This document shows, one piece after another, positions 52,165-59,746 of a DNA stretch of 64,000 nt. The notes beneath the pieces were generated by a model that was not told the origin of the DNA, made no database searches, and was given only the letters and a program-made list of their open reading frames with translations. The stretch lies in NCBI RefSeq assembly GCF_024199945.1, contig NZ_JANADP010000001.1, positions 2,852,001-2,916,000 of the forward strand, given 5' to 3'. A program made the position numbers and the translations under genes. This stretch comes from Bradyrhizobium sp. CCGUVB4N. Its GTDB lineage: Bacteria > Pseudomonadota > Alphaproteobacteria > Rhizobiales > Xanthobacteraceae. Each line of letters opens with the position of its first letter. The first letter of the stretch is position 1.

Positions 52165-53691
52165 ATGGCGGAAATCCTGTTCGAACTCGCAGGGATCAGC
52201 AAGTCCTATCCCGGCGTCATGGCCCTCAACGATGTCAGCCTGCGCGTGCACCGCGGCGAGGTGTTGGGCCTGATCGGCGAGAATGGCGCCGGCAAGTCGA
52301 CCTTGATGCGCGTCTTGGGCGGCGTGATTGAGCCCAGTGCGGGCGTGATCCGCATCGGCGGCACCGACCACGCCCACATGACGGTGAACGAGGCGACGCA
52401 GGCCGGCATCGCCTTCGTGCATCAGGAACTGAACCTGTTCGAGAATCTCGACGTTGCCGCGAACGTCTTCATCGGACGCGAGAAGCTCGTCGGCGGCCCG
52501 CTGAAGCTGGTGAATAGCGCGCAGATGCGCGCCCGCGTGACGCCGCTGCTGGAGCGGCTGGGTGCCGATTTCGGCCCCGACACGCTGGTCGACAATTTGT
52601 CGATCGCCGAACGTCAGATGGTGGAGATCGCCAAGGCGCTCTCGATCGACGCCCGCGTGATCATCATGGACGAGCCGACCTCGAGCCTGACGATTTCGGA
52701 GACCGAGCGGTTGCTGGAGGTGATTGCCGATCTGAAGGCGCACGGCATCGCGGTGATCTATATCTCCCACCGGCTCGGCGAGATCATGACCTGCGCCGAC
52801 CGCGTCGTGGTGCTGCGCGACGGGCGCACGGTGGGAGAGCTGGCGCGAGACCAGCTCAGCCATGCCGCAATGATCCGGCTGATGATCGGTCGCGACCTGA
52901 AGACGCTGCATACGCCGCCGAAGCGGCCGCCACAGCCGGGCGGCTGCGACATCGCCGGTCTCGTGACGTCGGCCTTCCCCGACCGGCAGATCGATCTTTC
53001 CGTGCGGCATGGCGAGATCCTCGGACTGGCAGGACTGGTGGGCGCCGGTCGCACGTCGCTGGCCCGTGCGGCCTTCGGCATCGATCCGGTGCTGGGTGGC
53101 GAGATCAGGATCGACAACGCGAAGGTCCATGTCGGATCGCCCCGGGACGCGATCAGGCAAGGCATCTATCTGGTGCCGGAGGACCGCAAGAAAACCGGGC
53201 TCGTGCTGGAGCTGCCGATCTGCGAGAACGTGACGCTGGCGAGCCTGCTGAATTATGCGCGGATGTGGCTGATCAACGGCGCGTCCGAGCGCAATGTCGC
53301 GAAGGAGCAGGTGAGGCGGCTCTCCATCAAGGTGCCCAGCGTCGATATGGAGGCCGTGACCCTCTCCGGCGGCAACCAGCAGAAAGTCGTGCTCGGCAAG
53401 TGGCTCTCCATGCAGCCGCGCGTGATGTTCTTCGACGAGCCGACCCGCGGCATCGATGTCGGTGCCAAGAGCGAGATCTATGCGCTGATGCGCGAGCTCG
53501 CCGACCAGGGCGTCGCGATCGTGATGATCTCCTCGGACATGGAGGAGGTCATCGGCGTCTCCGACCGGGTCGCGGTGATGCATGAGGGACGAGTCAGCGG
53601 TGTGCTGGAGCGTTCGCAATTCAGCGAATACAACGTGCTGCGGCTTGCAATAGGCCAGGCGCTGGAACCCGTGGAAGCCGCTGCGCAATGA
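52165..53691 (+). CDS. Sugar ABC transporter ATPase, two-domain (RbsA/XylG type)
   Basis: A 508-residue duplicated ATPase. The first domain has GENGAGKSTLMRVLGG (Walker A), VDNLSIAERQMVEIAKALS and IIMDEPTSSLTISETERL. The second has GLVGAGRTSLARAAFG, the family's degenerate Walker A, plus LSGGNQQKVVLGKWL and FFDEPTRGIDVGAKSEIY. Arrangement is as in ribose/xylose transporters. Its stop overlaps the permease start by four bases. Confidence 0.92.
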   Translation: MAEILFELAGISKSYPGVMALNDVSLRVHRGEVLGLIGENGAGKSTLMRVLGGVIEPSAGVIRIGGTDHAHMTVNEATQAGIAFVHQELNLFENLDVAANVFIGREKLVGGPLKLVNSAQMRARVTPLLERLGADFGPDTLVDNLSIAERQMVEIAKALSIDARVIIMDEPTSSLTISETERLLEVIADLKAHGIAVIYISHRLGEIMTCADRVVVLRDGRTVGELARDQLSHAAMIRLMIGRDLKTLHTPPKRPPQPGGCDIAGLVTSAFPDRQIDLSVRHGEILGLAGLVGAGRTSLARAAFGIDPVLGGEIRIDNAKVHVGSPRDAIRQGIYLVPEDRKKTGLVLELPICENVTLASLLNYARMWLINGASERNVAKEQVRRLSIKVPSVDMEAVTLSGGNQQKVVLGKWLSMQPRVMFFDEPTRGIDVGAKSEIYALMRELADQGVAIVMISSDMEEVIGVSDRVAVMHEGRVSGVLERSQFSEYNVLRLAIGQALEPVEAAAQ

Positions 53692-54728
53692 ACAAGAAAG
53701 AACTCGGCCTCGGCCTGCTGCTCGTGGTGATTTCCGTCATCACGGGCATGATCAATCCGGCTTTCCTGTCGGTGGTGAACCTGTTGAACCTGGCCAATCT
53801 GATCGGCCTGTTCGGTGTGTTTGCGCTCGGGGAAGGGCTCGTGATCATCACCGGCGGCATCGACCTTTCGCTCGGCTCGATGTTCGCGCTGCTCGGCGTC
53901 GTCTTCGTCGATCTTCTGACGACGTACCAGGTTCCCTGGCCCTTGGCGCTGCTGGCTGTGTTGCTGGGCGGACTGGTGCTGGGGGCCATTCAGGGCGTCC
54001 TGATCACGCGGCTGAAGATGCAGCCCTTCATCGTGACGCTGTGCGGGTTGCTGATCTATCGCGGCGCCGCCCGTTATTATACGACCGACTCGACACGCGG
54101 CTTCGGCTACGGCGACGAGGCCGCGACCCTGAGCAACCTTGCCTCCGGCCATGCAGTGGCGGGCATCCCGAACACCTTCATCCTCCTGATCATCCTTGCA
54201 ATCGTCCTCGGCGTGGTGCTGCACCGTTCGGTCTACGGGCGCTGGCTTTATGCCGTCGGCAAGAACGAGGAGGCGGCGCGCTTCTCCGGCATCAACACGA
54301 ATATGGTGATCGCGACCGCCTATATCATCAGCGGTGGGCTCGCCGGCGTTGCGACGGTGTTGTTCGTGTTCTACACCAACTCGGTATCTCCGAGCTCCTT
54401 CGGCAATTTCTATGAGCTCTACGCGATTGCTGCGGCCGTGCTGGGCGGGTGCAGCCTGCGCGGCGGCGAGGGTTCTATTCTCGGTATCGTGCTGGGGACT
54501 GCGCTGCTGCAGGTGCTGCAGAACCTCGTGAACATCCTGGGCATCCCCAATTCCCTGAACTTCGCGGTGATGGGAACGGTGATTTTGATCGGCGTGTTGG
54601 CGGATCAGCAATTGCAGGCCCGACGCAAACGCAAGCTGGCGCTGGCCGGCCTCGCCCGCACGGCACCGAAGTCGACGCTACCGCGTGGCGTGGAAGCGGT
54701 GCCGGCGAGAACAGGCGACCAGACCTGA
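53688..54728 (+). CDS. Sugar ABC transporter permease (RbsC type)
   Basis: A 346-residue BPD_transp_2 permease with about 8-10 membrane segments and the family's ITGGIDLSLGSMFAL motif near residue 57, AARFSGINTNMVIATAYIISGGLAG, and GGCSLRGGEGSILGIVLGTALL. It completes the ABC importer with the preceding two genes. The Arg/Lys-rich C-terminal tail past residue 310 is longer than usual. Confidence 0.9.
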   Translation: MNKKELGLGLLLVVISVITGMINPAFLSVVNLLNLANLIGLFGVFALGEGLVIITGGIDLSLGSMFALLGVVFVDLLTTYQVPWPLALLAVLLGGLVLGAIQGVLITRLKMQPFIVTLCGLLIYRGAARYYTTDSTRGFGYGDEAATLSNLASGHAVAGIPNTFILLIILAIVLGVVLHRSVYGRWLYAVGKNEEAARFSGINTNMVIATAYIISGGLAGVATVLFVFYTNSVSPSSFGNFYELYAIAAAVLGGCSLRGGEGSILGIVLGTALLQVLQNLVNILGIPNSLNFAVMGTVILIGVLADQQLQARRKRKLALAGLARTAPKSTLPRGVEAVPARTGDQT

Positions 54729-54807
54729 CGAATCCAGGCTTGGGCTGACGCAAGGCCGCCTCTGCAACCGGCTTGCTCGAGCGCCGTTCGAACGAGAGCC
54801 CGAACGA
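54729..54807. other. Short spacer between sugar permease and peptide gene 1 promoter
   Basis: No gene is seen. This gap marks the boundary between the sugar transporter operon and the NHLM peptide locus. Confidence 0.4.
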
Positions 54808-54850
54808 GGTGACCCCCGTCACAGCAACTCCTGATGCGCGCCAACATGTT
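54808..54850 (+). promoter_or_regulatory. CRP/FNR-like dyad and -10 of peptide gene 1
   Basis: GGTGA-CCCCCG-TCACA (54808-54823) fits the xGTGA-N6-TCACx dyad. A CATGTT hexamer begins 29.5 bp from the dyad centre (54845-54850), as for class II activated promoters with the dyad at -41.5. The predicted start is near 54857, 35 nt before the ATG. Confidence 0.7.
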
Positions 54851-54891
54851 GCCCGTGATTGCGGGATCAGCTCGCAGCATCAACAGGAGAC

Positions 54892-55113
54892 ATGACGATG
54901 ACGGTTTCGACCAAGCCTGACTTTGCGAATTGCGAGCTCTCCATCGACGAGCTCGAGGCCGTCGCCGGCGGCGGCCTGTGGGGCTGGATCAAGCACGAAG
55001 CGTCCGACGCCTTGCACTGGGTCGAGAAGAACGCGGGGAGCGTGGCGTCGGTCATTGAGAAGGTTCTGGGCGGGCCGGTCTACAACTCCCATCCGCCGCA
55101 CAAGATGTCCTGA
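54892..55113 (+). CDS. Double-glycine leader peptide 1 (NHLM substrate candidate)
   Basis: A 73-residue precursor. The leader contains NCELSIDELEAVAGG (residues 13-27), the ELSxxELxxVAGG pattern of double-glycine leaders cut by C39 peptidase-ABC transporters. The predicted 46-residue core begins GLWGWIKHEASDALHWVEK and continues as an amphipathic helix, ending in an His/Pro-rich tail (YNSHPPHKMS). It has no Cys in the core, so no disulfide or lanthionine is expected. ATG at 54892 has AGGAGA. It precedes the NHLM export genes and has its own promoter. Confidence 0.8.
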   Translation: MTMTVSTKPDFANCELSIDELEAVAGGGLWGWIKHEASDALHWVEKNAGSVASVIEKVLGGPVYNSHPPHKMS

Positions 55114-55149
55114 CGACCTGCTGGTTCCAACGCTTGTCGCACTTGTTGT

Positions 55150-55170
55150 TCCCGGGCCTTAGGCCCGGGA
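55150..55170 (+). terminator. GC-rich hairpin after peptide gene 1
   Basis: TCCCGGGCC and GGCCCGGGA form an exact 9-bp stem with a TTA loop, 37 nt after the peptide 1 stop. No T-run follows. Confidence 0.5.
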
Positions 55171-55220
55171 CAGTCGTTTGATGGCCGAAATCCCGTCGCG
55201 CGTTCCGATGCGTGTCCCTC

Positions 55221-55263
55221 TGTGACTGGCCTCACAGCTTCGACGCATGCCGGATCCTATACC
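55221..55263 (+). promoter_or_regulatory. CRP-consensus dyad and -10 of peptide gene 2
   Basis: TGTGA-CTGGCC-TCACA (55221-55236) is an exact match to the enterobacterial CRP consensus. TATACC (55258-55263) begins 29.5 bp from the dyad centre, the class II position. The predicted start near 55270 is 47 nt before the ATG. Confidence 0.78.
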
Positions 55264-55316
55264 TGTGAGCACTGACCGAGAGGGGCAGTCCCTCCCAAGG
55301 AAAACAGGAGATGGCA

Positions 55317-55505
55317 ATGAGCGAATTCAAGACGTCCGCAAACGAACAATCTGCGGTTCTGCTCGATGATGCGGTGCTGGAGAACGTGGTGGGCGGTAGT
55401 GCCGACAGCGACTTCCAGAGCTTTCTGGATGCGCACTCGGTCGGGGGCTGGACGATGCGAGACGTCTTCGCCAAGCCGGTGCTGGGACGTTACACCCCGC
55501 GATAA
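55317..55505 (+). CDS. Double-glycine leader peptide 2 (shorter, divergent leader)
   Basis: A 62-residue precursor whose leader ends LLDDAVLENVVGG (GG at 26-27). It keeps the hydrophobic spacing before GG but lacks the NCELS motif of peptides 1 and 3. The predicted core is 35 residues, beginning SADSDFQSFLDAHSVGG and ending in a basic KPVLGRYTPR tail. ATG at 55317 is chosen over ATG at 55311 because AGGAG is then six bases away. A second GG at 43-44 would give an 18-residue core if cut there instead. Confidence 0.7.
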   Translation: MSEFKTSANEQSAVLLDDAVLENVVGGSADSDFQSFLDAHSVGGWTMRDVFAKPVLGRYTPR

Positions 55506-55544
55506 TCCCGAGCCGGGCCGGGCAGCATTCCGGAAAGTGCGGAA

Positions 55545-55570
55545 AGGTCATCCGTTCGGATGACCTCTTT
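55545..55570 (+). terminator. Intrinsic terminator of peptide gene 2
   Basis: AGGTCATCC and GGATGACCT pair over 9 bp with a GTTC loop, followed by CTTT, 39 nt after the peptide 2 stop. It makes peptide 2 monocistronic. Confidence 0.65.
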
Positions 55571-55657
55571 CGATCCATCGCCCGGTAAGCTGCGAAGACG
55601 ATGTGCCGGTGAGGCTGCAAGCGCTTGTCCGGACATCGCAACCGTCGATCAATCCCC

Positions 55658-56185
55658 TCAAAGTCGAGAGCGAATAGAACTCAAAATTCCTGTCGTCGCG
55701 TCGACGACTTGCAGAGCCTGCTGGGCCTTGGCCAGGGCGAGAGGCGACCTCGCGCATTGATCGGGCAGTTGGGCGATCTTCTTGCGCTGGCTGGTCAGGA
55801 TATTGGTAGACTGCTCGACGGCAAATTTCACGACGTCGCGGGTCGGGTCATTCTCACCGACATTGGTCAGCTCTTTCTCGATCGTGATCAGATATTCGAA
55901 ACTGGACAGCTCTTGAGAAATCTCGACAAGATTTTGAATCGTGGACTTCACGCAATCGGCGTCGACGGCGGAGATGTCGGGCCTCTTCGACGTCTGCACG
56001 AGATCGCCCATCAGGCCCGCGAACATCGGCTTGAGATCCTCGACCCTCTTCAGATCGGCCTGGCTCAGCACACCGGCAATGCACACATTCGTGGCGACCA
56101 GCAAGGCAAGGCATGGCCACGCCAGCCGGGCGATGAGAGCGCGAGCCGTTGCAGTGAGCGTGATGCGATCCGCTTGCCAATTCAT
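55658..56185 (-). CDS. Exported hypothetical protein within the NHLM locus
   Basis: A 175-residue protein. An N-terminal hydrophobic segment (IARLAWPCLALLVATNVCIAGV, about residues 18-39) looks like a signal peptide or anchor. The mature part is helical with two Cys residues (VDADCVKSTIQ; PDQCARSP) that could form one disulfide. It lies between peptide 2 and the export operon on the opposite strand. No family is recognised; an immunity or periplasmic accessory role is conceivable from position only. ATG at 56185 is preferred over 56272. Confidence 0.55.
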   Translation of the reverse strand: MNWQADRITLTATARALIARLAWPCLALLVATNVCIAGVLSQADLKRVEDLKPMFAGLMGDLVQTSKRPDISAVDADCVKSTIQNLVEISQELSSFEYLITIEKELTNVGENDPTRDVVKFAVEQSTNILTSQRKKIAQLPDQCARSPLALAKAQQALQVVDATTGILSSIRSRL

Positions 56186-56328
56186 CTGATGGGTCCGATG
56201 TCCTCTGCCTTGACAATTGCAGCTGGTTCTCGTTGCGAGCTTAGCTCCGCTCACAATTTCGCTCAATCCCATTCTCGGCGTCGTCCGCGCGGACGATGGC
56301 GCTGCAAGTTTTCGCGCGGGAGCGAAGC

Positions 56329-57594
56329 GTGACCGAGGGCACTGACAAAATCTTTCGCGCCAGCGCGCTGCAGCGTGCGGCCTCGCCGGAGGAGCTCGAT
56401 CATCTCGTCGCGATCACCAAGCCGGCCGACTGGATCCTTGCCGCGATCGTGACGGTCGCGCTTGTCGCTGCGCTCGTCTGGGGCATTTACGGCCGGATCC
56501 CGTCGCGCGTGTCGGGGCAGGGGATTCTGGTCGGCAGCGGCCGCGTCGTCGATGCGGTCTCGGCCGCCGAAGGCAGGCTCGCCTCGCTCGGTGTCTCCGT
56601 CGGCGATCATGTCGAGCGCGGACAGGTGATCGCCCAGATCTCGCAGACCGAGATCGAGCAGAAGTACGGCAACGCCGTGGAAACCTACCGGGAGCGTCAG
56701 CGCGAGCACGACGACATGGCCGCGAAAGTCACCGCGGAGCTCGCGATCAAGGCCTCCAACTTCGACAAGCTCGAAGCCGCCTTCAACAAGGTCATCGAGG
56801 CGACCGGGCAGCGCGTCCAGTCCCTGGATGTCGACGTGAAGAACCTCGAGCAGCTGATGGCGAAGGGGCTGACGACACGAAAGACGCTCGAGGACCGCCG
56901 TCTCGAATTGACCGAGGCGCAGCAGCGCCGCACGGATTCGCAAAACGAGATTCTCAAGCTTCATGCCCAAAAGACCGATCTCGAAACCCAGCGTGAGCGC
57001 GAGCTGCAGCAGGCCGAGTTCGCCTCGAACAATGCACGCCGCGAGATGCAGGCGCTGGCGGGAACGCTGGGGCGTAATTCGCAGGTGTTGAGCCCAATCG
57101 CCGGGCGCGTGCTGGAGATCAAGACGTCGTCCGGCTCGGTTCTCGGCGTGGGCACCCCGGTCGTCCTCATCGAAGACGAGGGCGCCCGGCTGGAAGCGGT
57201 GGTCTACATCCCCGCCGAACAGGGCAAGAGCGTCAAGCCGGGCTACCAGGTGCGCGTCGCCCCCAGCACCGTCAAGCGCGAGGAGTTCGGCACGATGATC
57301 GGCGTGGTGTCGAGCGTCTCGGAATTTCCGGTGACGCCGCAGGGCATGACCGCCGTGCTGCATAACGATCAGCTCGTGAAGGTGTTTTCCCATGACGGCG
57401 CGCCCTATGCGGTGGCGGTGTCGCTGAACCAGGACGCGTCGACCGCAAGCGGCTATCGCTGGGCGGTGGGTAAGGGACCGCAGATTCATCTCACCAGCGG
57501 TACACTGGCGCAGGCCGAAATCACCACGCGAAGCCGGCGCCCGATCGATCTCGTTGTGCCCCTGCTCAGGAAGTGGACGGGGATCGATGGATAG
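56329..57594 (+). CDS. NHLM-type HlyD family secretion adaptor
   Basis: A 421-residue membrane-fusion protein of the type annotated as NHLM bacteriocin system secretion protein. FRASALQRAASPEELDHLV at the N-terminus matches that family's conserved start. A membrane anchor (WILAAIVTVALVAALVWGIYG) follows, then biotinyl-lipoyl-like halves around a long coiled coil (residues about 130-250), and a beta-barrel near 290-400. The GTG at 56329 is preferred over ATG at 56296, which has no ribosome site. Its stop overlaps the next gene. Confidence 0.85.
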   Translation: MTEGTDKIFRASALQRAASPEELDHLVAITKPADWILAAIVTVALVAALVWGIYGRIPSRVSGQGILVGSGRVVDAVSAAEGRLASLGVSVGDHVERGQVIAQISQTEIEQKYGNAVETYRERQREHDDMAAKVTAELAIKASNFDKLEAAFNKVIEATGQRVQSLDVDVKNLEQLMAKGLTTRKTLEDRRLELTEAQQRRTDSQNEILKLHAQKTDLETQRERELQQAEFASNNARREMQALAGTLGRNSQVLSPIAGRVLEIKTSSGSVLGVGTPVVLIEDEGARLEAVVYIPAEQGKSVKPGYQVRVAPSTVKREEFGTMIGVVSSVSEFPVTPQGMTAVLHNDQLVKVFSHDGAPYAVAVSLNQDASTASGYRWAVGKGPQIHLTSGTLAQAEITTRSRRPIDLVVPLLRKWTGIDG

Positions 57595-59746
57595 TCCCGC
57601 TTCGCCCGCTGCAGGCATCAAGCACACGCCGACCATTTTGCAGATGGAGGCGGCGGAGTGCGGCGCGGCGTGTCTTGCCATGGTGCTCGCGCATTATGGC
57701 GCGTGGGTGCCGCTGGAGCAGCTTCGCGTCGAATGCGGCGTCTCCCGCGACGGCAGCAAGGCCAGCAACATCGTCAAGGCGGCGAAGCGCTTCGGGTTGT
57801 CGGCGAAGGGATTTCGGCTGGACCTCGCAACGCTGGGCTCGGCGCCGACACCTTGCATCATCCACTGGAACTTCAATCATTTCGTCGTTCTGGAAGGCAT
57901 CAAGGGCAAATCCGCATCGATCAACGATCCCGCCTTCGGACGCCGGCAGATCGGCATCGATGAGCTCGACCGCAGTTTTACCGGCGTCGTCCTCACCATG
58001 CAGCCGGAGCCCGGGTTCGCGCCGACCGGCGGCAAGCCGGCCGGATTGAAACTGCTGCTGCGGGAATTGCGCGGCTCCAAGGCCGCGGTTGGACTGCTCA
58101 TCCTGCTCAGCTTCGTCATGGTCGTCCCCGGCCTCGTGGCCGCGAGCTTCTCCAAGATCTTCATCGACGACATTCTGATTCAGCATCTGAACGGTTGGCT
58201 GCGCCCGCTGCTGGTCGGCATGGCCGCGACCGCGCTGATCCGCACCATCCTGACGCTGCTGCAACAATCGCTGCTGCTGCGGCTGCAGACAAAACTCTCG
58301 GTGGTAATGATCAGCCGCTTTCTCTGGCGGGTGATGGCCTTGCCGATCGAGTTCTTCACCCAGCGTCACGCCGGCGACATCGCGGCGCGCGTGGGAGCCA
58401 ATGATCAGATTGCGCGGCTGCTGGCGGGCGGCATTGCGGCGAACGCGCTCAGCCTCACCTCGGTGGCGTTCTTCGCGTTCGCGATGATCGTCTACGATCA
58501 CTGGCTGGCCGCGGTCTGCATCGGCCTGTCGCTGCTCAATGTTCTCACCTTGCGGCTGTCGATGCGACGCCGGGAGGATCTCAGCCGCGGGCTCTCGCTG
58601 GAGCGCGGCAAGCTGCTCGGTGCCGTCGTCAGCATCGTCAGGTCGATCGAGACGATCAAGGCGAGCGGGCTCGAGCACGAGGCGTTCGGGCAATGGTCCG
58701 GCATCCAGGCCAAGGTGCTGAATGCCGAGCGCGATCTGGCGTCGTCGTCGATCATCCTCGACATGATCCCGACCCTGATCGCCGGCATGACCGTGACCGC
58801 GATCCTGATCCTCGGCGGCTTGCGGGTGATCGAGGGCTCACTCACGCTCGGCAGTCTCGTCGCCTTCCAGGCTCTGATGGCGAGCTTCTCCGAGCCGGTG
58901 GCGACGCTGGTCAATCAGGCGGGCTCCTTTCAACTGATCAAGGGCGCGCTCGACCGCCTCGAGGACGTCTACAATTATCCGCTCAGTGAGCCCGCGCGCG
59001 CATCGGACAAGACCTTCCCAGCGCGGCTCGACGGACGGATCGAATTCAGGGACGTGCAGTTCGGCTATTCGCTGCTCGAGCCGCCGCTCATCTCCGATCT
59101 CTCGATGACCGTGGTTCCAGGCTCGCGCGTGGCGCTGGTCGGCGCTTCCGGCAGCGGCAAGTCCACCCTCGGCCGCCTGGTCTGCGGGCTCTACAAGCCC
59201 TGGGCCGGCGAGATCCTGATCGACGGGACCAGGCTTCAGGATGTTCCGCCCGACATCCTCGCCAACTCGATCGCCTATGTCGACCAGGACATCTTCCTGT
59301 TCGAGGGCTCGGTCCGCGACAATCTCACGCTCTGGGACCGCACGACGCCCGACATCGATCTCACCCGGGCGCTCAAGGACGGCGAGATCCAGGACGATAT
59401 CGCGATCCGGGCCGGCAATTACGATTCCTATGTCAGCGAAGGCGGCACCAATTTCAGCGGCGGCCAGCGCCAGCGTATCGAGATCGCCCGCGCGCTGGTC
59501 GGCCGTCCGTCCATCGTCGTGCTCGACGAGGCGACCGCGGCGCTCGACCCCGTCACGGAGAAGGCCATCGACGACAATCTGCGCCGTTGTGGCTGCACCT
59601 GCATCATCATCGCGCATCGCCTGAGCACGATCAGGGATTGCGACGAGATCGTGGTGTTGCGGCAGGGCAAGGTCGCCGAGCGCGGCACCCACGAGACCCT
59701 TCTCGCCCTGAACGGCGAATATGCCCGCCTGGTATCGCAGGAATGA
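57587..59746 (+). CDS. NHLM peptidase-containing ABC exporter (C39 peptidase + TMD + ATPase)
   Basis: A 719-residue peptidase-containing ABC transporter. The C39 domain carries LQMEAAECGAACLAMVLAHYG (Cys25), WNFNHFVVLEG (His98) and SINDPAFG (Asp114), so its leader protease triad is intact. A six-segment membrane domain spans about 165-450. The ATPase has GASGSGKST, SGGQRQRIEIARAL and IVVLDEATAALD. It should cleave GG leaders and export the core peptides. ATG at 57587 overlaps the HlyD stop, and the stop overlaps the next gene. Confidence 0.93.
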   Translation: MDSPASPAAGIKHTPTILQMEAAECGAACLAMVLAHYGAWVPLEQLRVECGVSRDGSKASNIVKAAKRFGLSAKGFRLDLATLGSAPTPCIIHWNFNHFVVLEGIKGKSASINDPAFGRRQIGIDELDRSFTGVVLTMQPEPGFAPTGGKPAGLKLLLRELRGSKAAVGLLILLSFVMVVPGLVAASFSKIFIDDILIQHLNGWLRPLLVGMAATALIRTILTLLQQSLLLRLQTKLSVVMISRFLWRVMALPIEFFTQRHAGDIAARVGANDQIARLLAGGIAANALSLTSVAFFAFAMIVYDHWLAAVCIGLSLLNVLTLRLSMRRREDLSRGLSLERGKLLGAVVSIVRSIETIKASGLEHEAFGQWSGIQAKVLNAERDLASSSIILDMIPTLIAGMTVTAILILGGLRVIEGSLTLGSLVAFQALMASFSEPVATLVNQAGSFQLIKGALDRLEDVYNYPLSEPARASDKTFPARLDGRIEFRDVQFGYSLLEPPLISDLSMTVVPGSRVALVGASGSGKSTLGRLVCGLYKPWAGEILIDGTRLQDVPPDILANSIAYVDQDIFLFEGSVRDNLTLWDRTTPDIDLTRALKDGEIQDDIAIRAGNYDSYVSEGGTNFSGGQRQRIEIARALVGRPSIVVLDEATAALDPVTEKAIDDNLRRCGCTCIIIAHRLSTIRDCDEIVVLRQGKVAERGTHETLLALNGEYARLVSQE

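Noticed and set aside
51940..53688. 582-codon minus-strand open frame
   Set aside because: It is antisense to the sugar ABC ATPase and has the His/Gln/Asp-rich composition of a shadow frame.
56186..56328. Search for a CRP-like dyad before the NHLM exporter operon
   Set aside because: A TTGACA hexamer is present near 56209, but no GTGA-N6-TCAC dyad was found, so co-regulation of exporter and peptides is not claimed.
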